From UBA6168 sp964508135 (GTDB lineage: Bacteria; Bacteroidota; Bacteroidia; Chitinophagales; Saprospiraceae), in NCBI GenBank assembly GCA_964508135.1, contig CAZDSU010000021.1, positions 28,342-92,341 of the forward strand: 64,000 nt of DNA, given 5' to 3'. The translations under genes were made by a program, and so were the position numbers. The notes below the pieces were generated by a model that had not been told where the DNA came from, did not search any database, and was given only the letters and a program-made list of their open reading frames with translations. Positions 9,621-18,674 of the stretch are shown piece by piece; positions within the stretch are counted from its first letter, which is position 1, and each line of letters starts with the position of its first letter.

Positions 9621-11018
9621 TCAAAGGTGAATCACCTCTCCATAAGCCGCCGCTGCTGCCTCCATGATGGCCTCGCTCATAGTCGGGTGCGGGTGTACGG
9701 ATTTTATCATTTCATGACCTGTGGTTTCCAGTTTGCGGGCAACCACCACTTCGGCAATCATTTCTGTGACGTTGGCGCCAATCATGTGGGCACCAAGGAA
9801 CTCGCCGTATTTGGCATCAAAAATCAACTTCACAAAGCCATTTGCAGCACCAGAAGCCTTGGCTTTGCCAGAGGCACTGAAGGGGAACTTGCCCACTTTT
9901 AGCTCGTACCCTGCGTCCTTCGCCGCTTGCTCCGTGTACCCGACGGATGCTACTTCGGGCCAGCAGTAGGTGCAAGATGGGATGTTGTTGTAATCAAGCG
10001 GCTGGGGGTGGTGGCCTGCGATTTTTTCGACACAGATAATGCCCTCTGCACTAGCTACGTGCGCCAATGCAGCACCCGGCACGATGTCGCCGATGGCGTA
10101 AATACCAGCCACATTTGTACGATAGAATTCATCCACGGTTACCAAGCCCCGGTCCGTTTTGATACCAAGGGCTTCGAGGCCGATGTTCTCTGTGTTCGGT
10201 GCAATGCCGGCTGCGGACAATACGACATCGCACTCAATGATGGTTTCTTCCCCCGTCTTGCGGTCTTTAGTCTTCACCTTGCAAGCCTTTCCAGAAATAT
10301 CCACGGATTCTACCGAGGTATTGGCCATGACTTTGATGCCTTCTTTTTTAAAAATTTTGGACAGTTCCTTTGAAATATCGGCGTCTTCCCGTGGCACGAG
10401 GCCCTGCTCAAGAAACTCAACAACCGTCACTTCGGTACCAATAGTATTGTAGAAATACGCGAACTCCACGCCGATGGCACCTGCGCCTACCACCACCATT
10501 CGCTTTGGCTGCTTTTCGAGGGTCATCGCCTTGCGGTAATCAATGATTTTAGTCCCGTCAATAGGGAGATTTGGCAACGCCTTGGCCCTGGCGCCGGTTG
10601 CCAGAATAATATGGTTGGCTGTGTATTCGGTTTTCTTGCCATCTGCGGAAGTCACCTCCACCTTTTTGCCTCGGAGCAGCTTGCCCGTGCCATCAATCAC
10701 GGTAATCTTGTTTTTGCGAAACAAAAACTGGATGCCTTTGCTCATGCCATCGGCAACGCCACGGCTCCTTTTCACTATATTGTCGAAATCGGCACTGGCT
10801 TTTTCAACCACGATGCCGTAATCTGCGGCGTGCTTGATGTACTCGAAAACTTGGGCGCTTTTGAGGAGAGCTTTTGTAGGAATGCAACCCCAATTGAGGC
10901 AGATGCCACCCAACGATTCACGCTCCACAACGGCTACGTTCATACCCAATTGGGCTGCACGGATGGCAGCCACGTAGCCTCCGGGGCCACTGCCAATAAC
11001 GATTAGGTCAAAATTCAT
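9621..11018 (-). CDS. lpdA: Dihydrolipoyl dehydrogenase (E3)
   Basis: This is a 465-residue FAD disulfide oxidoreductase that reoxidises lipoamide in 2-oxo-acid dehydrogenase complexes, transferring electrons to NAD. It has the N-terminal FAD motif GSGPGGYVAA, the redox pair in GGICLNWGCIPTKALL, the NAD-binding GAGAIGVEF, an FAD-contact YAIGDIVPG, and the C-terminal catalytic His-Glu segment HPHPTMSEAIMEA. All key residues are present and the length is typical. No E1 or E2 genes are adjacent, so it is probably shared by several complexes. Confidence 0.97.
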   Translation of the reverse strand: MNFDLIVIGSGPGGYVAAIRAAQLGMNVAVVERESLGGICLNWGCIPTKALLKSAQVFEYIKHAADYGIVVEKASADFDNIVKRSRGVADGMSKGIQFLFRKNKITVIDGTGKLLRGKKVEVTSADGKKTEYTANHIILATGARAKALPNLPIDGTKIIDYRKAMTLEKQPKRMVVVGAGAIGVEFAYFYNTIGTEVTVVEFLEQGLVPREDADISKELSKIFKKEGIKVMANTSVESVDISGKACKVKTKDRKTGEETIIECDVVLSAAGIAPNTENIGLEALGIKTDRGLVTVDEFYRTNVAGIYAIGDIVPGAALAHVASAEGIICVEKIAGHHPQPLDYNNIPSCTYCWPEVASVGYTEQAAKDAGYELKVGKFPFSASGKAKASGAANGFVKLIFDAKYGEFLGAHMIGANVTEMIAEVVVARKLETTGHEMIKSVHPHPTMSEAIMEAAAAAYGEVIHL

Positions 11019-11723
11019 TGATGATTTGTTTTGATGTTGATTTCCAGCCGGGAAATCTGGCTGGAAGCTGGATGGCCAATTGGGCCTCCGAAAAAGCGGC
11101 GCAAAGATAGCGCTTGACTAAGAAAAGCACTTGTTTGGGCAAGGGGTAATTTGTGTTTTGCTCAAAAAAAAAGTCCTGCCACAACATCATGTAGCAGGAG
11201 CCTATCTAACTTACTGATACTATAGACAAAAGGATTTAAAAACTTGTCATAAAGATATGAACGAATGCAAAATTATGCAATACCTAAATGCCTAACGGTC
11301 ATACCTATTTACGGAACGGTAGCATTTCACGAGGAAACGTTTACGATTGTTCCATTGACTATGCTTCCCTTCTTGTTACGGAAGTAACGCCAAATATGTT
11401 TCATGGAAAAAGAAACCCAGATGTTATGTTTCTCATAGAAAAGGGTGACGAAGATAGGGCATTCTACGTGCTCCACCGAAAAAAGGCAGGCAGAAATTAT
11501 CCACGTACTCCAATTTTGGCATTTTCGGATGATTATGTAAACAATTGAAAACCAATAATTTACGCCAACACCCATCTACTCATTCAATACTTTTGTAATG
11601 GAGAAAGCGTTGATTCTCAATTGTTGCCTATGTGGAAAACTATGTGGAAAAAAAATTTGAAAATCCAAAAATCCATGAACGGAATCACGGAAAAAATCAA
11701 ATCGATAACGATTGTCTCTCATT
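11019..11723. other. 705-bp gene-poor region with DnaA-box-like sites (possible oriC)
   Basis: The stretch is AT-rich and has only short open frames. An 86-codon frame at 11288-11548 has no recognisable domain or start context. It contains TTATCCACG (11497-11505) and two copies of TTTTCCACA read on the minus strand (11631-11639 and 11643-11651). These lie 12 bp apart and are flanked by A-rich sequence. The arrangement would fit a DnaA-binding region, but three sites are thin evidence. GC skew across the whole chromosome would be decisive. Confidence 0.3.
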
Positions 11724-12773
11724 TCAGAATTTAGGACAGAGTATCAGGTCGTCCTCGTATTCGCCAAGGTAAGCCACCGACATCTCAAAGGTTCCCCGGT
11801 TGAACCCAGCCGTACTTCCAAGATGAAAATCATAACTTGTGCCTATCAGCACGTTGTTAAGCTCAATGCCAACAAGTGCTACAACGGCGTCCAATCGAAA
11901 ACTATCATCATAATCTATAACAGGCCGCACGTAACTCCCCAAATGCAACGAAACCAAGCGGAAATCGCTCAAACTGATACGGAAGTTGCCTCCAGCGTCC
12001 AATTTCATGTGGCTGTCCTGTTTGTCGAAAATGGCTCTTGGTAGAAATGTGATGCCTTTTGATACGGGAACTTGGGCACTCAATTGTGCCGAATACCTCG
12101 TGGCGAGTTTATTGTCTGGCAAGTCGGACTCACTGTCGGTTTTGTGGTAAAAACTTACCGTTGGGTTGTGAAAATGGTGCATAGCTCCACCCATAAACAT
12201 CTTGAACCTAGAGGATTTTGGTGAAAAAGCGTAGTTCAATCCCACCGAATAATCCCCGTAGGAGTAATTGTTCTCTGGCAGTCGCTCCTGAGTGGGGTCA
12301 GCGTAACCTGTGGTTCCATTGAATTGGTCTTCGAAGGTGATATTGCCAAAATTAATGTTCCGCTGCACAATGCCTGCTTGAAATCCCAGCGAAAGAAACT
12401 GGGTGTTTCGGATGTCTAGCGCTTTGTGATAAGCCCCGGAGACAGAAATCTGCGTAGTGCTAAAGTTCACCGCACCGGCCTTGTCATGGAAGAACATCAA
12501 ACCAACCGCTGCATGGTCTTGGTACCTACTTCTTTCTTTTCCCATTCGCCACCGGAGGTCGAGGGCGCTGGAAAAAGTTTGGAAAGGCTCCTGCATCGCT
12601 TGCCGCCATTGGTCTCGATAAATGGACGACACCCGAAATTTGCCCTCAAAAGCACCTGTTAGCGCTGGGTTTAAGGTTAGCGGAGAAGCGTAGAATTGGC
12701 TGAACGATCGGTCTTGAGCCTGTATTTCAAGGAAAAAAACAAGGAAAAGGCTGGAAATAAAGATTTTATGCAT
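11724..12773 (-). CDS. PorP/SprF-family type IX secretion system membrane protein
   Basis: About 349 residues. I chose the start at 12773 because it gives a signal peptide (MHKIFISSLFLVFFLEIQAQ); the longer frame to 12887 adds an unlikely N-terminal extension. The mature start DRSFSQFYASPLTLNPALTGAFEGKFRVSSIYRDQWR is the PorP/SprF hallmark. A predicted outer-membrane beta-barrel follows, ending in an aromatic residue (CPKF). SprF-type proteins help specific adhesins reach the surface through the type IX system. Here no large adhesin is adjacent, so the partner is not known. Confidence 0.93.
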   Translation of the reverse strand: MHKIFISSLFLVFFLEIQAQDRSFSQFYASPLTLNPALTGAFEGKFRVSSIYRDQWRQAMQEPFQTFSSALDLRWRMGKERSRYQDHAAVGLMFFHDKAGAVNFSTTQISVSGAYHKALDIRNTQFLSLGFQAGIVQRNINFGNITFEDQFNGTTGYADPTQERLPENNYSYGDYSVGLNYAFSPKSSRFKMFMGGAMHHFHNPTVSFYHKTDSESDLPDNKLATRYSAQLSAQVPVSKGITFLPRAIFDKQDSHMKLDAGGNFRISLSDFRLVSLHLGSYVRPVIDYDDSFRLDAVVALVGIELNNVLIGTSYDFHLGSTAGFNRGTFEMSVAYLGEYEDDLILCPKF

Positions 12774-13034
12774 GACTTTCAGGTCTCTGGTTTTGAAATT
12801 ACCCGGCAAAGGTAATCTGATTTTGAATGAGTATCGGAACGGAGATTTTTGGGGCAATATTATCCAGCGGCGGTGTTTTAGGCTCATGCGCTTGCATTGC
12901 CTGTTTTATGCTCAAAAAAAAATACTTCAGTGGGGCATTGATGGTCAATCCTAAAAAATGATTGCTGGCGCAACTTCTCAAATCCCCCGAATTTTTGCCA
13001 GCTTTGCCCTTCATAAAACAAAGACGCAGAATCA

Positions 13035-13883
13035 ATGGACTTCGCCTTATGCCATCTCAGTGTAGTGCCCTTGCGCAGCAGCCCCTCCGATAAAAGCGAG
13101 CAGGTCAGCCAATTGCTTTTTGGCGAAATCGTGGAATTGCTCGAATGGAAGGGCCGCTCTTGGGTGAAAGTCCGTTGCACCTGGGACAACTGCATCGCTT
13201 GGGTACAAGCTCGGCAAGTCAAGCCGCTCACATTTTCAGAACACAGGCTTTTTACCGAGAAATTTGCCTACTGCCTCGACCTCTTCCAGCCGCTGATGTC
13301 CAGTGACTTTGCCATGCCGATTCCGATAGGCGCCCGGCTCCCCGATTTCGACGGCATGAAGTTCAGTTTTGATGGGAAATCCTACCACTACGCTGGACAG
13401 GCCGTATTCCCCGAAAACTTGGAGCCGACACCAGACCGGGTCCTGAAAATAGCCCGCCGCTATTTCTTGGCACCATATCAGTGGGGAGGCCGCAGCCCGT
13501 TCGGCATTGACGCTGGTGGTTTTACACAGATGGTGTTCAAATTGGTGGGCATAAACCTCCACCGTACGCCTGATGCACAGGTTCACCAAGGCGAACTCGT
13601 GGACTTCATCGAGCAATCACAGCCCGGCGACCTTGCTTTTTTTGAAAATTCGGTTGGAGCTATCTCGCACACGGGCATCCTCTTGCCGGACGGCAAAATA
13701 ATCCACGCAGCAGAGCAGGTGCGCATTGACCGCATTGACCATTTTGGTATTTTTGATGAAGAAACGAGCCGCTACACCCATCGGCTCCGGGTGACAAAAC
13801 GGGTGCTGAAACACAAGGCCTCACCTAACAAATTGGAACAAAAAGAAATCAGGCAGGAATTGCCGCAGGCAGCGCTTTTTTGA
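13035..13883 (+). CDS. NlpC/P60-type SH3-domain protein lacking the catalytic cysteine
   Basis: This 282-residue protein has two N-terminal bacterial SH3-like units (about residues 5-60 and 70-125) and an NlpC/P60 (C40) domain from about 140. C40 enzymes cleave peptidoglycan stem peptides with a Cys-His-polar triad. The usual motif DCSGF reads DAGGF here, with Ala at residue 160 (codon GCT at 13512). The His in AISHTGI and the following IIHA segment are kept. No signal peptide is evident. It is probably an inactive relative that may still bind muropeptides (inference). It converges with the GH109-like gene across a repeat-rich hairpin. Confidence 0.85.
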   Translation: MDFALCHLSVVPLRSSPSDKSEQVSQLLFGEIVELLEWKGRSWVKVRCTWDNCIAWVQARQVKPLTFSEHRLFTEKFAYCLDLFQPLMSSDFAMPIPIGARLPDFDGMKFSFDGKSYHYAGQAVFPENLEPTPDRVLKIARRYFLAPYQWGGRSPFGIDAGGFTQMVFKLVGINLHRTPDAQVHQGELVDFIEQSQPGDLAFFENSVGAISHTGILLPDGKIIHAAEQVRIDRIDHFGIFDEETSRYTHRLRVTKRVLKHKASPNKLEQKEIRQELPQAALF

Positions 13884-13962
13884 GGATTTGAGAGATTGAG
13901 TGATTGGGTGTTTGAGGTGACCCCTCTCAATCCCTCAATCTCTCAACCCCTCAAATCCTCCA
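13884..13962. repeat. Imperfect inverted repeat of G/A-rich short units between convergent genes
   Basis: The plus strand reads GAGGATTTGAGAGATTGAGTGATTG and then its approximate reverse complement, CAATCCCTCAATCTCTCAACCCCTCAAATCCTC, in degenerate 7-9-bp units. It can fold into a long imperfect hairpin exactly between two 3' ends, so it probably acts as a bidirectional terminator. Confidence 0.7.
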
Positions 13963-15366
13963 TCACGGATTCGCCATCACGCCTAGCTTCCGCTCCGTTT
14001 TCCAATAGCCTCTTGTGAAATCAGGGAACCGAACCGGTACGCTGCCTAACTGAACGGACAACTCAGAAACAGGTGTCACCACCGACCAAGAAGCCGCATC
14101 GTACACGTCCATGTCGAGCGCAACGCCACGGTTCAGGCAGTCAACCAAGCGCCAGAGCATCACGAAGTCCATGCCGCCATGGCCGCCGTTTTTTTCCGCT
14201 AGTGGCTCCAGTTTTTTCCAGAGCGGGTGGGCAAAACGCTCCTGGTATTCCTTGTAATCTTCCTCCTTCAAAAAGCCATGCCCGTGCCCACTCACCGACA
14301 ACTGACTGGGGTAGCCCTTGTGGAACGCCTTCGTTCCCGCCAGCGAATTGATGCGGCTGTAAGCCCGGCCAGTCGTCACATCGTGTTGGAGCAGTATGGT
14401 GCGGCCCTTGTGCGTTTTGATGAGCGTATTGTTCATGTCGCCGTGCTTGAAGCCCTTGCGGTTGTAAAACTCGTTGTCGGTTTCCACCGTTTGAGCGTAC
14501 TCGTCAAGGCCAAACTGGGGGCTGCTCATGCTCACGAGGTAGTCAAAACGGTCGCCCCGGTCAATGTCCATGTACTGTGCCACCGGGCCAAGGCCGTGCG
14601 TTGGGTACAAGTTGCCGTCACGGGCTTCGTTGTGGCGGATGCGCCACATATTATAGTAGTAGGTTTTGCTAAAAAGCAGCTCACGAAGGTCGTGGATATA
14701 GGCGCACTCGGCGTAGGTGAGCGCACCGAAAACCCCGCTCTGCGCCATGTTCAGCAGCCAAAGCTCCTCGTCGCCGTAGCAGACGTTTTCCAAAATCATG
14801 CAGTTGCGCTGTGTCTCCTCGGCGATGTTGACCAGTTGCCAGCACTCCTCGATGGTGAGTGCGCATGGCACTTCAAGGGCCACGTGTTTGCCTTGCTGCA
14901 TCGCATAAACGGCCATTGGCACATGGTCTTCCCACGGGGTGGCGATGGTGATGAGGTCAATATCGTCCCGCTTGCAAAGCTCCTTCCAGGCATCAGGTTT
15001 GCCAGCATACACCGCTGGTTTTTGCCCACCGTTTTCCTTCAACATCTGGAGGCTTTTTAGGGCAAATTCGTCCCGAACATCACAGATGGCGGTGATTTTG
15101 CACTTGTCGGTGCCCACGGCATTGAGCAGGCGCACATGCTCCTCGCCACGGTTGCCGAGGCCGATGATGGCGACCCGTACTTGTTTGATGGGAGCCACTT
15201 TTAAGCCAAAAACTGGTTTGCCGAATGCAGGTATCGTTTGCGAAGCTGCTTCTACCAAGTCCTGTGCATCGGCCTTGGCATAGCTGGGGCCGCTGGGCAA
15301 GCCGACGAGGGTGGCAAGGGCAGCAGCATTTTTCAAAAAGCTGCGGCGTTGGTTGTTGTTTTTCAT
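13963..15366 (-). CDS. Gfo/Idh/MocA-family oxidoreductase, GH109-like, with Tat signal
   Basis: This 467-residue protein begins with a twin-arginine signal (QRRSFLKNAAALATLVGLP), so it is probably exported folded with its cofactor. The Rossmann motif VAIIGLGNRGEEH binds NAD. EVPCALTIEECWQLV, MLENVCYGDEELWLLNM and GNLYPTHGLGP match the GH109 subgroup, NAD-dependent glycosidases such as alpha-N-acetylgalactosaminidase that work by a transient oxidation step. The conserved Tyr and His positions of that group appear intact. Actual substrate specificity cannot be read from sequence. It is followed on the same strand by no gene before the convergent C40-like gene. Confidence 0.88.
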   Translation of the reverse strand: MKNNNQRRSFLKNAAALATLVGLPSGPSYAKADAQDLVEAASQTIPAFGKPVFGLKVAPIKQVRVAIIGLGNRGEEHVRLLNAVGTDKCKITAICDVRDEFALKSLQMLKENGGQKPAVYAGKPDAWKELCKRDDIDLITIATPWEDHVPMAVYAMQQGKHVALEVPCALTIEECWQLVNIAEETQRNCMILENVCYGDEELWLLNMAQSGVFGALTYAECAYIHDLRELLFSKTYYYNMWRIRHNEARDGNLYPTHGLGPVAQYMDIDRGDRFDYLVSMSSPQFGLDEYAQTVETDNEFYNRKGFKHGDMNNTLIKTHKGRTILLQHDVTTGRAYSRINSLAGTKAFHKGYPSQLSVSGHGHGFLKEEDYKEYQERFAHPLWKKLEPLAEKNGGHGGMDFVMLWRLVDCLNRGVALDMDVYDAASWSVVTPVSELSVQLGSVPVRFPDFTRGYWKTERKLGVMANP

Positions 15367-15382
15367 TTTGTAAATTTTAATC

Positions 15383-18046
15383 TCACAGTTTGAACACCTT
15401 CACCACCTGGTCAAACCCTGCCGACCTCAACTTTAATAGGTATTGGCCGCTGGCAAAATCCTTCATGCCTACCTCGATGGTCGTAGTCCCAGGCAAAATG
15501 GTGGTGTTTTTTTTGAGCAATTGTTGGCCGGCCATGTTGAACAATTCAAGTTCTAAACTAAACGCTTCTGGTGTCGCTACAACCACTTCCAGCTTGTCGC
15601 TCACCGGGTTGGGGCGTACCTTGACTTCCAATTGCCCAATCAGTACCGTGTCGGGCACATAGTTCGAATAAAGCTGCGACTTTGGCACAAAATCACGGGC
15701 AATTTTTTCGCTGCTCCACAACAATTGACAAACCGCCTGCCCTTCCACCTCAAAATATTCCAACTTGATGGGGTACTTCTTGCCTCCTTCGAGGTTAATT
15801 GAAGCGCTTTTTTCAACCATAGAGGAAGTGTACCAACGGTCAATCAACTGCTGGTCGCCAACCCAAAGCCGAGCGCCATCCGTGTGCATGTACAGGTGAA
15901 AATTAAGGGTCTCATCAAAAAATGGCTCGACGAAGCCCTCCCATCGAACCAGCCATTTGTCGTAGCCCAAACCTTCGGTGTCAGGACTGCCGTACACCCA
16001 ATTGAAATTGACCATCGTGTCCAAACGGGAAAATAGGAACGGCTCAACGAAAATATTGCTACTTACTATTTTGTCATAGTAAAAACCGAGCAGCCCGTCG
16101 CCATCCCCCGCAGGCATCACTGCCTTGTAAACTGCCCGAAGGTTTAGCCCAGCATCACCCGGAGCCAGAAGCAGGGTCGAGGTAGTCTCCCCGGTCGCCC
16201 ATTTTTCAAAAAGGTACAACGAATCGGCAGTGACGTGCGATTTTGGCGCATCAATCTGGTGCTGCACTCCGCTCACACAAACCACTGTATCGGGCGTTAC
16301 GAGCTTGTGGCCATCCACAATGATGGGGAATCCCGGCGGCGATGTTTGTATCACGATTTGCGTTTTCACGGGTAAAACATCCCTTGATACGCTGGCCGAC
16401 AGACCGCTCTGGTCAGTGACGGATAGATGAACCCGATACCAGATGTTGTCCGAAACCTCGTTCACGACAGGTATTTGGTAAGCGTCCTCTATCGTTCCCG
16501 ACACGGGGCCAAAGGCTGGGTGAGAATGCCCGACGTGATGGAAATCTAATCGCCAGCGGAAGCGGCTTGCCCCCAATTGGCCGTCTTCATCGTCCGTGGC
16601 CTCGCCCAGCAGGTGCAGCGTCTCGCCACCCCGCCAAACAGTGCCGGGTGCAGGACTGAGCAGCATGGGCACAGGCCGGTGGCTGGAGGTGACCCGCAGT
16701 TGCGCTAATTGGCTGGTGTCCGTGCCAGATGGATTGTTCACAACGCAGCGGATGAGGCTACCGCTATCGCTCAACATCGGGTTTAGGAAGAATAGGGTGT
16801 CGTTCACGGCACCAGGGATGTCCACACCGTCCTGTTGCCACTGGAAACTCATCAGCGAAGCGCCTGATGCTGCCACCCGGAACTGGACGTTCTCACCCAC
16901 AGGCACCAGCACGGGCTGCGGCTGCACAGACACAAACGGTGCATCGCTGCCTGTGTAAAACACCCGCCAAAGCGAACCAGTGTTCGTGGCGTAATCAACT
17001 TGTGTGCCTTTCCGGTCGAGGAAGTAGAGCGTGCCATCGGGTGCGGTCAGCAGGCTAAGCGGGGTGCGCAAGTTTTCGGCGAACAGCTCGATATCACCTG
17101 TGGCAGCATCAAGGGTGTAGATGCGGTTGTTGCAATGCTCCGTGAAAAACACTTTACCCAAGAACTGCTGGGGAAACATCGGCGTGGCCGGGTTGTACAT
17201 CGTGACACCAACGGCGGCACAGCCAAGGCCGTGGTCGTATGCGTAGGCCGGGTCTTTGTAGTCGGCGGGGGGCGAACCGTCAAGCATGCCCTCCACGTCG
17301 GGCCAGCCGTAGTTTTTGCCTTTCTCAATTTCGTTCACCTCCTCAAACTGGTCGCTGCCAACATCGGTGGCGAAGATGCGACCCGTTGTTTGGTCGGCTG
17401 TCATGGCGAAGGGATTGCGGAAGCCCATTGCCCAGATGGCCCGGTTGTTTCCGCTCGTTTCATCGTAAAAAGGATTGTCGTTCGGGATGCTGCCGTCGGG
17501 GTTGATGCGGAGGACTTTGCCGAGGGTAGAATTGAGGCTCTTGGCGTTGTCCTTGTTGAAACCGTCGCCGGTGGCAATGTACAATTTGCCATCGTTGCCG
17601 AAGGCCAAAGCTCCGGCGTTGTGGTATGGGCCGGTGAGCGGGTCGAGGTCGAACAGCACCTGCTCGCTGCCGGGTGCTGCGAAGTTGCCGTCGGCGGTGA
17701 AGCGGCTGACCCGGTTATGGTCGGCATTTTTTACCGTATAATATATGTACACGAAATGGTTGCTCTCAAAATCGGGGTCGAGGGCGATGCCGGACATGCC
17801 CCGCTCGGTGTAGCTGTCCACGTTGATTTCGAGAAACGGCTCATTGCGAAGCGCTCCATTCTCCACGATCATCACTCGGCCAAACTTCTCGGCGATGAAT
17901 ACCCGCCCATCGGGTGCCAGCGTGAAGGCCACCGGGTCGAGGCCAGTGGCGACCTGCACGGCTGCAAAGCCGGGGGGGAAGCTGGCATTTTGCGCAGCAA
18001 GGTATTGAGCAATGAATAGGAGCGTTGGGAGGAAGAGTTTTTTCAT
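15383..18046 (-). CDS. Secreted PQQ-type sugar dehydrogenase with PA14 and type IX sorting domain
   Basis: This 887-residue exported protein opens with a signal peptide (MKKLFLPTLLFIAQYLAAQ). Residues about 25-365 form a glucose/sorbosone dehydrogenase beta-propeller, with LAPDGRVFIAEKFGRV, GMSGIALDPDF and WAMGFRNPFAM. An Ig-like region follows (about 370-450), then a linker and a PA14-like carbohydrate-binding domain (about 655-790) with DGARLWVGDQQLIDRW. The C-terminal 80 residues (VRPNPVSDKLEV... to GQYLLKLRS...VFKL) are a type A Por sorting domain, so export is by the type IX system. It lies 17 bp upstream of the GH109-like gene on the same strand and is probably co-transcribed with it. 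Confidence 0.93.
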   Translation of the reverse strand: MKKLFLPTLLFIAQYLAAQNASFPPGFAAVQVATGLDPVAFTLAPDGRVFIAEKFGRVMIVENGALRNEPFLEINVDSYTERGMSGIALDPDFESNHFVYIYYTVKNADHNRVSRFTADGNFAAPGSEQVLFDLDPLTGPYHNAGALAFGNDGKLYIATGDGFNKDNAKSLNSTLGKVLRINPDGSIPNDNPFYDETSGNNRAIWAMGFRNPFAMTADQTTGRIFATDVGSDQFEEVNEIEKGKNYGWPDVEGMLDGSPPADYKDPAYAYDHGLGCAAVGVTMYNPATPMFPQQFLGKVFFTEHCNNRIYTLDAATGDIELFAENLRTPLSLLTAPDGTLYFLDRKGTQVDYATNTGSLWRVFYTGSDAPFVSVQPQPVLVPVGENVQFRVAASGASLMSFQWQQDGVDIPGAVNDTLFFLNPMLSDSGSLIRCVVNNPSGTDTSQLAQLRVTSSHRPVPMLLSPAPGTVWRGGETLHLLGEATDDEDGQLGASRFRWRLDFHHVGHSHPAFGPVSGTIEDAYQIPVVNEVSDNIWYRVHLSVTDQSGLSASVSRDVLPVKTQIVIQTSPPGFPIIVDGHKLVTPDTVVCVSGVQHQIDAPKSHVTADSLYLFEKWATGETTSTLLLAPGDAGLNLRAVYKAVMPAGDGDGLLGFYYDKIVSSNIFVEPFLFSRLDTMVNFNWVYGSPDTEGLGYDKWLVRWEGFVEPFFDETLNFHLYMHTDGARLWVGDQQLIDRWYTSSMVEKSASINLEGGKKYPIKLEYFEVEGQAVCQLLWSSEKIARDFVPKSQLYSNYVPDTVLIGQLEVKVRPNPVSDKLEVVVATPEAFSLELELFNMAGQQLLKKNTTILPGTTTIEVGMKDFASGQYLLKLRSAGFDQVVKVFKL

Positions 18047-18106
18047 AATTACTGCTTTTTTTTCGCATCGTGCTGCTCATCCGCTCACCTCACACTCGCT
18101 CACCCT

Positions 18107-18565
18107 CTATTTCCGCAGCACTATCCTCGTCATAATGATCTGGGTATCTATGGTCAAACTGGATGTGGATACTTCCAAATAGGAGGTATCGTCCGGTTGG
18201 GTCATGTAGCAGTGGCGGTTCATGCCAGTGAGGTCTGGCAATTCGATGTTCTGCGGATTGGCCAAAGTCTCTTTGTATCTCAATACATAAGAGGTGTCGG
18301 TTTCCCATTCCAGATCGAACTTGACCACCAATTGCGTCAGCGACCCGGAGTCAACCTGGCTATCTGCGGTGCGAGTGATCACGAAGTCGCCGAACTTGGC
18401 TTCGTCCCCATATTTGAAGTGTCCCTTGCGGAATTTTTTGAAGAGCTCCTCATTGCTTTTTGTGCCAGCGGTACCACCTCCACAGGCAGTGATGTTGAAC
18501 AAAATAGCAATTGCCAAAGGCCAAAATGCAAACAAGAAAAGGTGTTTTGATTGGATATTCTTCAT
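18107..18565 (-). CDS. Hypothetical lipoprotein
   Basis: This 152-residue protein has a lipoprotein signal, with hydrophobic residues followed by ITACGGG, where the Cys would be lipidated. The mature part is about 125 residues, beta-rich and acidic, with a repeated pattern of alternating polar and hydrophobic residues near its end (SYLEVSTSSLTIDTQIIMTRIVLRK). I do not recognise a family. It lies 60 bp upstream of the sugar dehydrogenase gene on the same strand and may share its transcript. Confidence 0.7.
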   Translation of the reverse strand: MKNIQSKHLFLFAFWPLAIAILFNITACGGGTAGTKSNEELFKKFRKGHFKYGDEAKFGDFVITRTADSQVDSGSLTQLVVKFDLEWETDTSYVLRYKETLANPQNIELPDLTGMNRHCYMTQPDDTSYLEVSTSSLTIDTQIIMTRIVLRK

Positions 18566-18674
18566 TGGTAAAATTGATTTTGATAAAATTTAGGGTGCAA
18601 AAATAGCATTTGGTGGGGATTGAATCAATCTCAATTTGCCATTTTCAATTCTGCATTCTCCCTACCTTCGCCGC

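Noticed and set aside
11288..11548. 86-codon open frame in the gene-poor stretch
   Set aside because: No recognisable domain, no promoter or start context, and an antisense frame of similar length exists. Coding status cannot be supported.
14227..15060. 277-codon plus-strand frame
   Set aside because: Fully antisense to the GH109-like gene, and its translation has no domain features. It is a shadow of third-position GC bias.
17000..18019. 339-codon plus-strand frame
   Set aside because: Antisense to the sugar dehydrogenase gene, whose domains are clear.
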